From: Neonectria sp. B-13
Taxonomy: Eukaryota > Ascomycota > Sordariomycetes > Hypocreales > Nectriaceae
DNA length: 64,000 nt
Assembly: GCA_002682825.1 (NCBI GenBank)
Contig: NOKP01000034.1
Location: forward strand, 310,001 to 374,000
Direction of reading: 5' to 3'
Part shown: piece by piece, positions 59,401 to 64,000 of the stretch
Position numbering within the stretch: position 1 is the stretch's first letter
Layout of the letters: each line of letters opens with the position of its first letter
Translations under genes and position numbers: made by a program
Notes under the pieces: model-generated
Databases searched by the model: none
Told to the model about the DNA's origin: nothing
The model's input: only the letters and a program-made list of their open reading frames with translations

Positions 59401-60614
59401 TCGCCCAGACATACCGATGATGGCGAGCTTAGGCTGCTTAGGGCTTGATTTCAAAGTCTCTCCAGCGGAATTTAGTCTGCCCCCCTGAGCGTGCGTGGGG
59501 GGGACCAATGTGGGCAATGCCTGCTTCAGCGCGGTGTAGATGAGTTGGTCAGCACTAGTTGCAATGGGAACGATACTGAGCGACTGCGGGCCCATCTTGT
59601 GAATGGAAGTCTTCAGTTCATCAATGATGCCACTCCAACGGATCGGTTGTAGTAGAGTATGTGCAACTGACGCAGTCATGTGCGCCGCGAAATCGGTCCC
59701 AGAGCGTACGGTGCTTTTGTCACCCACCAAGTCTCCAACAATCTCGGCGACGTCAGACTGGGAGTACAGATGGGGGGCATGGTACGGTGCGTATATTGGG
59801 AGTTTCTTGAATGCGACATTCTTGAAGCTCTCGGAGTCGACCAGCTGCGCGAGAGAGCTTGGCGGCCCGCTCACGGTAATCCCATTGAGCGCATATGCGC
59901 TGATATAGGGCCGGCTGGTCAAAGGAAGCGTCTGGAAATAAATTACATTAGCCAGCCGAGATGGGTCCGAGTCGCACAAAGAAAGTGCCAAGGATTACTT
60001 ACACTTTGTTCGCAAAACTTCTCCACAGCTTTGCAAGACGTGAGCCCGGGGACGATGATTGACCAGCTCTGGTCAGGTTCGTGCAAAGACGAGACTCGTT
60101 TTGCAACGTCAGTGACACGCATGCCTGTTCTGAAGGCGACGATGACTGCATCAACAGCCAATGGAACAAGGCTCAGTGTGTCGCGGCTGCAGCTGACAGC
60201 AGCCGCAGCCAGGGCTCCGGTACAAAGACCAATACTCATTGCTGAATCAGAATAGCAGGTGTCTGCTTGGCTGTATAGGTAATCAGCTTCTGTCATTGCG
60301 TCATGGACGGTATTTATGGGTGCTTACCTGATGAAAACCCCAAGCTGATACATACAAGTAATAGCCATGTCAAGGGGTACACATCGCTTTCCGCTTTGAT
60401 CCCACAACACCAGATCGTCATAACAGGTGAATCGAGGAACCTCATCTCTGACCTTGGGCGGAAGCTTGAAAATCTCTGCACGTATAGCCTCATATGCCTT
60501 CATGAGAAAGTCCTCTACGACGAGGTTGTCTCTCTTTTGAAGCAGATCCTTCCGATGTGGCTTTATGTCAAACGTCTGGTCTCCAAAAACGTACAACTTG
60601 AGATGGTCTGCCAT
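53473..60614 (-). CDS. Non-reducing polyketide synthase, SAT-KS-MAT-PT-ACP-ACP-R
   Basis: Makes an aromatic polyketide released reductively as an aldehyde or alcohol. Six exons: 60328-60614, 60003-60270, 58508-59931, 56220-58383, 55607-56158 and 53473-55551, all in phase, 2257 aa. SAT: GLCTG (Cys112). KS from about 353: DTACSSS (Cys523), MHGTGTQAGD rebuilt across intron 3, SNIGHGEAASG. MAT: FTGQGAQYPGMG and GHSLGEYAAL (Ser981). PT: QGHEVDGIPLCTPS supplies the His and HPAIIDSLTQSCGF the Asp. Two ACPs with Ser1654 (GIDSLL) and Ser1768 (GVDSLL). Terminal reductase: TGASGSLGG from 1893, YSEAK (Tyr2060, Lys2064). No methyltransferase and no thioesterase. Chain length cannot be read from the sequence. 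Confidence 0.93.
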
Positions 60615-63042
60615 AATTGGTTTTGTTTTCGTTGGAAAGCCGGAGGTATCAGCTGGAAGGCATGGATTACGGACTTGGGCTGGACTTTTAGGCTATATTA
60701 GTGCTCTATATTTATTGTTTTCTTCTTTACATATTTCACAATCCTCTTACACTTTGCCTGAAAAGAATCCCGTTAGCCCATGTTGCTCGGTCTCGGTACC
60801 ATTCGCTCGGGAAACTCGTGCGCAACTTGTAAAGTGGAAGTGATTGATACCCGAGCACGTCGGCATCAGTGGAAGCTGACTTTGAATGCCAGGGCGATGT
60901 GCCCGGAGAATTTGTTATCCGAGCCTATCCGACGCAGAGTAGCAGTGCTTAATTTAGCATCATTTCTTACCATGTAATCAGTCGACACCAAATATCGCCC
61001 GCGTGCGTTTGGATACTCTCACTCTATCCGGTCCCCTTATCGGGAATCCTCATCGGGGTTCGCTGACTCTACCCGGTCTCATTATCGGGAATCTTCCTCG
61101 GGTTTCGCTGGTAAGCCTCGGGGACATGCTCCGGGGGTCCTTACTTGCAGGAACTTTTGCAAGATTGTATCCGGAGACAATTCAGCTTTGTCCCCGAGGT
61201 CAGGGTATTTCCTTGCGGACTGACGGGGGGCAAGGCGGAATACGGCAGTGTAGACAGGTACTGTGTGGCAAGATGCGAATGATCGACGAGGCCTGAACTT
61301 ACAAACACAGCCATATCGGATGATTGTGAGGATTTGAGGCTGGAAGCATGGCGCTGCACCCTTGCATATACGAGCCACCGTTACGAAGCGGCCGCTGCGG
61401 TGAAGTTGGCAGAGAGACGAAGAGTCGAGAACACCAGATATAAACGCCGGGGTCGCTAGAATAGCTCGATTTGGATTGAAGAGAAGAGTAAGTACAAGAA
61501 GTCGTCACAACTTACCCAACGCACATATAACTGACTAATGGATACGGATGTAAATTACGAGGACAAATGTTTTTGAATTATACATGTGGTTTCACTCCTT
61601 GGCTATAGGGTAAGTCGTGCCATAATTAACTCACAGAGCATGCAAGTCACCAAGCTAATAAAAAAATAAGGCTTTCCGCAGGCCAGGTTCCCCATTTATT
61701 TCTCCGGCATTTGCTCCAGTGCAACACTATAGATCCGAGGCTTCCGGGTCCCTGCATCTAACCAGGATGCTCTCGGCATCTCGGCAACCCGGTCCAATGA
61801 TCGGCGACGCGCTAATGCACAGTTTCTCGGGACATCTCCATCTATCCGGCAACGTTGGAACCTGGCCTTGAAGCACGTCTGACGTGGTTATCTCTCGCAC
61901 TATCCCTGTTTGCAATTCGTAATGATGCAATCACCATTTACACGGTAGCAGTGGAGATATCAATGATGTAAGAGCCGCACCGTAACGGTTCCATCATGTT
62001 GGTTCTGGTAAGGCTTCCCCGGCCACTGAAATTTAGGTAAAATGTCCGTGATCCATGCTGACACGGGCTAATAGAATTAGATAAAATCCTTGTTGGGTTC
62101 TCTCAAATACATGGCTTGATACTGCTAACAATGCCCCCCCCCACCCCACCCCACAACGCCGAAGATCCTTGATCCCTCGCACCGCTCGGAGACATGATAC
62201 CGTACTGTAAAACATTTCCCCGCATAGATATCCGCAGTGATTTGATCTTTGTCGGCGCTGATAATCGCTTTGGTGCCTCCCACATTTCGGCAGCCTATCG
62301 CATCTGCACACGCCAGGCCCACCTTGGACCGGGGGTATTTCGCATTCATACCTTATATCGCAATAGATCAATCGACTCTGCATAGAGCGGTCCGAGCTGC
62401 AACACGCCAATCAGTCCAACCATCAGTCTCGCGTGCTTCTGTAGCGTAATTGGACAAGTGTATGAGAGAGGCTGGCCTACTAATGAGCGTCATAGACTCA
62501 TAGCGCTTCGCTCCAAAGGACTGCCTAGAAAGCGATACTTTGGGTCTCATTGATAACACCATACGGCCGGATTCAGGTTGACCATCGGACTGAAGTTGGG
62601 CACTCATTCACTGCCGGCACTAGTTGTAGGCGCACTCCATTTTTAAAGCCAGTGCCGCAATCCCACGTAGTTCTTCTCTCCAGTCGCTTAACGAAACAAG
62701 GAACCGAAGCAACTGTCAAGGCGGGAGAGTGTGCATACGGTGAAAGTGAGATGTTGGTCAGCGCCCGGGGGAGGGGGCGGCCAAAAATCAACCCGCACAC
62801 ACGAGGCAAGCCACTTGGGATACGAGTGGGATCAAGGTGTATGGAGGCGGAATAAGCGGCATTGGCCGAACGGCACCCTGGGGTGACCGGCTTACCAGGT
62901 TGGTCCACTGCGCAAAACACATCTGGCGTGATGCCTTACCTCGTGGAGGAAGCAGTTGAATCATCATCTCTACTAGACTCTATAAATTGAAGGGTTGATA
63001 CTTTGGCGTCTTTAAGTCGTCCCCATCGCTCATACCCTCGCC
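60615..63042. promoter_or_regulatory. Bidirectional promoter region of PKS and AflR-like regulator
   Basis: 2.4 kb between divergent starts, with only short frames. I looked for the AflR site TCG-N5-CGA and did not find a clear copy by eye. It contains the 45-bp tandem repeat listed separately, a C9 run near 62132-62140 and A-rich leader sequence before the PKS. Confidence 0.45.
61022..61111 (+). repeat. Two tandem copies of a 45-bp unit
   Basis: Copy one at 61022-61066, copy two at 61067-61111, about 82% alike. Both contain TTATCGGGAATC and end TTCGCTG. Placed midway between the PKS and its regulator, it could carry paired binding sites (each copy has CCGG and CGGG). Confidence 0.75.
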
Positions 63043-64000
63043 ATGGCTGATGATCCGCCAAAGGTACCCCGGCAACGAAAACTGCGAACCAGCTGTGATC
63101 AATGTGGTACTTCCAAGGTGAAATGTGACCGAGGCCAGCCCGAGTGCGCACGCTGCGTCTCTCATGGCAGGACGTGTGTCTATGGTGTGTCTCGGAAAAT
63201 GGGGAAGCCGCCGCGGGATAGACATTGCACAAGCCCAACAGGGACGTCGGGAGGCCAAGCCGGTGGTACAGACATGCACAAGATGAACAGTAGCAGCTGT
63301 AGTGATGGTACAACGCTGAATTTTAGAATCGCTATCGAGCATGACTAACGTGATCACAGCGTGGGATGCGGTGGATAACAACTTCAACTACATGGGCCTT
63401 GATGCATTCGACGGCTTGATTAGTGACCTGGACGGGCCATTTCTACCGACGTCCCCCTTTCTCGATTTCGGTGCATGGGGCATCACAGATCATCATAGCA
63501 ACCGTCTACCTACTGGTCTTCAATTTGGACCCATGCTCACACCAGAATCGACCGACCTGGGGAGTTACCCATCAAACGAGCCGTCCACGTCGCAGCCCAC
63601 CGCAAATCAATCTCCATGTAACGACATTTCACACCCCGAGAGCGCCCCAATGCCTCTTGCGAACATTGGCGGCCACGATTGCTCCCGGGAAGCGTACGAG
63701 ATCCTACGAAACCTGTCCTTTCCTAATCTCAGCAAGGCGCACTCTGCTCCATCAACAGGAACGTCATCAGCCACAGCCTCAGCGACAGCGACAGCGATAG
63801 CAACAGGTGGCATAGCCAATCAAGTGCCCTTGGATGACGTGCTGCGCCTAAACTCGGAAGCCGGCGAGCGGCTCGGCCCTCTCCTCACCTGCCCTTGTGC
63901 TCGATCGCCGCATCTTGCCTTACTCTATGCAGGAATTATTTCCCGGGTCCTGTCGTGGTACCAGCGGGCGGCTGATTGCACGCAGAAGCCTTCTGGAACC
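63043..64000 (+). CDS. AflR-like Zn2Cys6 regulator of the PKS cluster (3' part beyond window)
   Basis: Pathway-specific activator, cut by the window end. Exon 1 63043-63307, intron 63308-63359 (52 nt, with CTAAC branch), exon 2 from 63360 on. The zinc cluster is intact: Cys18, 21, 28, 35, 38 and 45. It is followed by the VYGVSRKMGKPPR linker, which is typical of aflatoxin/sterigmatocystin-type regulators. Exon 2 contains the AflR C-terminal domain (HDCSREAYEILRNLSFPN, then RLGPLLTCPCARSPHLALLYAGIISRVLSWYQ). In other clusters such proteins activate a divergent PKS gene, as here. The visible part is about 300 aa and the frame is still open. Confidence 0.9.

Noticed and set aside
60615..63042. 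AflR-type TCG-N5-CGA sites
   Set aside because: No clear copy found by eye in the divergent promoter; a computed scan would be needed to exclude degenerate ones.

Overview
The window is genomic DNA of a filamentous ascomycete. Genes carry short introns (about 50-130 nt) with GT-AG borders and CTAAC/CTGAC-like branch sites. Coding density is moderate, and Zn2Cys6 regulators, an NR-PKS, a Tad-like LINE relic and AT-rich islands are all present. The gene content suggests Pezizomycotina, probably Sordariomycetes; the order cannot be fixed from sequence alone. It looks like an accessory, cluster-rich segment. I saw no convincing tRNA, rRNA or CRISPR.

Region 1 (about 0.85-16 kb) looks like a catabolic or detoxification cluster. 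It holds a Zn2Cys6 activator whose zinc cluster is assembled from three exons, three short-chain dehydrogenases, an ABM-like two-domain protein, a sugar-porter MFS transporter and a zinc alcohol dehydrogenase. The enzymes sit in divergent pairs that share promoters. Two of them are intronless and bacterial-like.

Region 2 (16-24 kb) is less ordered. It contains an RIP-like AT-rich tract, a secreted TAP-type serine peptidase, a membrane-protein fragment, a dead LINE (RT plus RNase H) and a small AA1-like secreted protein.

Region 3 (24.5-30.8 kb) is a divergent pair of unusual fusion genes. One is a Golgi-type nucleotide-sugar transporter fused to a membrane-anchored glycosyltransferase-like domain. 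The other is an intronless sugar nucleotidyltransferase-HAD phosphatase-kinase fusion. Together they look like a self-contained route from sugar phosphate to activated sugar, lumenal import and transfer. This is the best candidate for an undescribed system. Minisatellite repeats lie between the two genes.

Region 4 (30.8-34.9 kb) is decayed: a P450 pseudogene, an MFS C-terminal relic, and two small secreted ORFs, one of which has GTG where its start should be.

Region 5 (35-51.4 kb) is a galactosaminogalactan (GAG)-type exopolysaccharide cluster: an Agd3-like deacetylase, a Uge3-like UDP-glucose/GlcNAc 4-epimerase and a 2845-aa Gtb3/Gt4c-like polymerase. The hydrolases Sph3 and Ega3, which belong to the known Aspergillus cluster, are not seen here.

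Region 6 (53.5-64 kb) is a secondary-metabolite locus: a non-reducing PKS (SAT-KS-MAT-PT-ACP-ACP-R) and a divergent AflR-type regulator cut by the window end.

Gene models are my own splicing of the sequence. Exon borders were checked for reading phase, but no transcripts were available.
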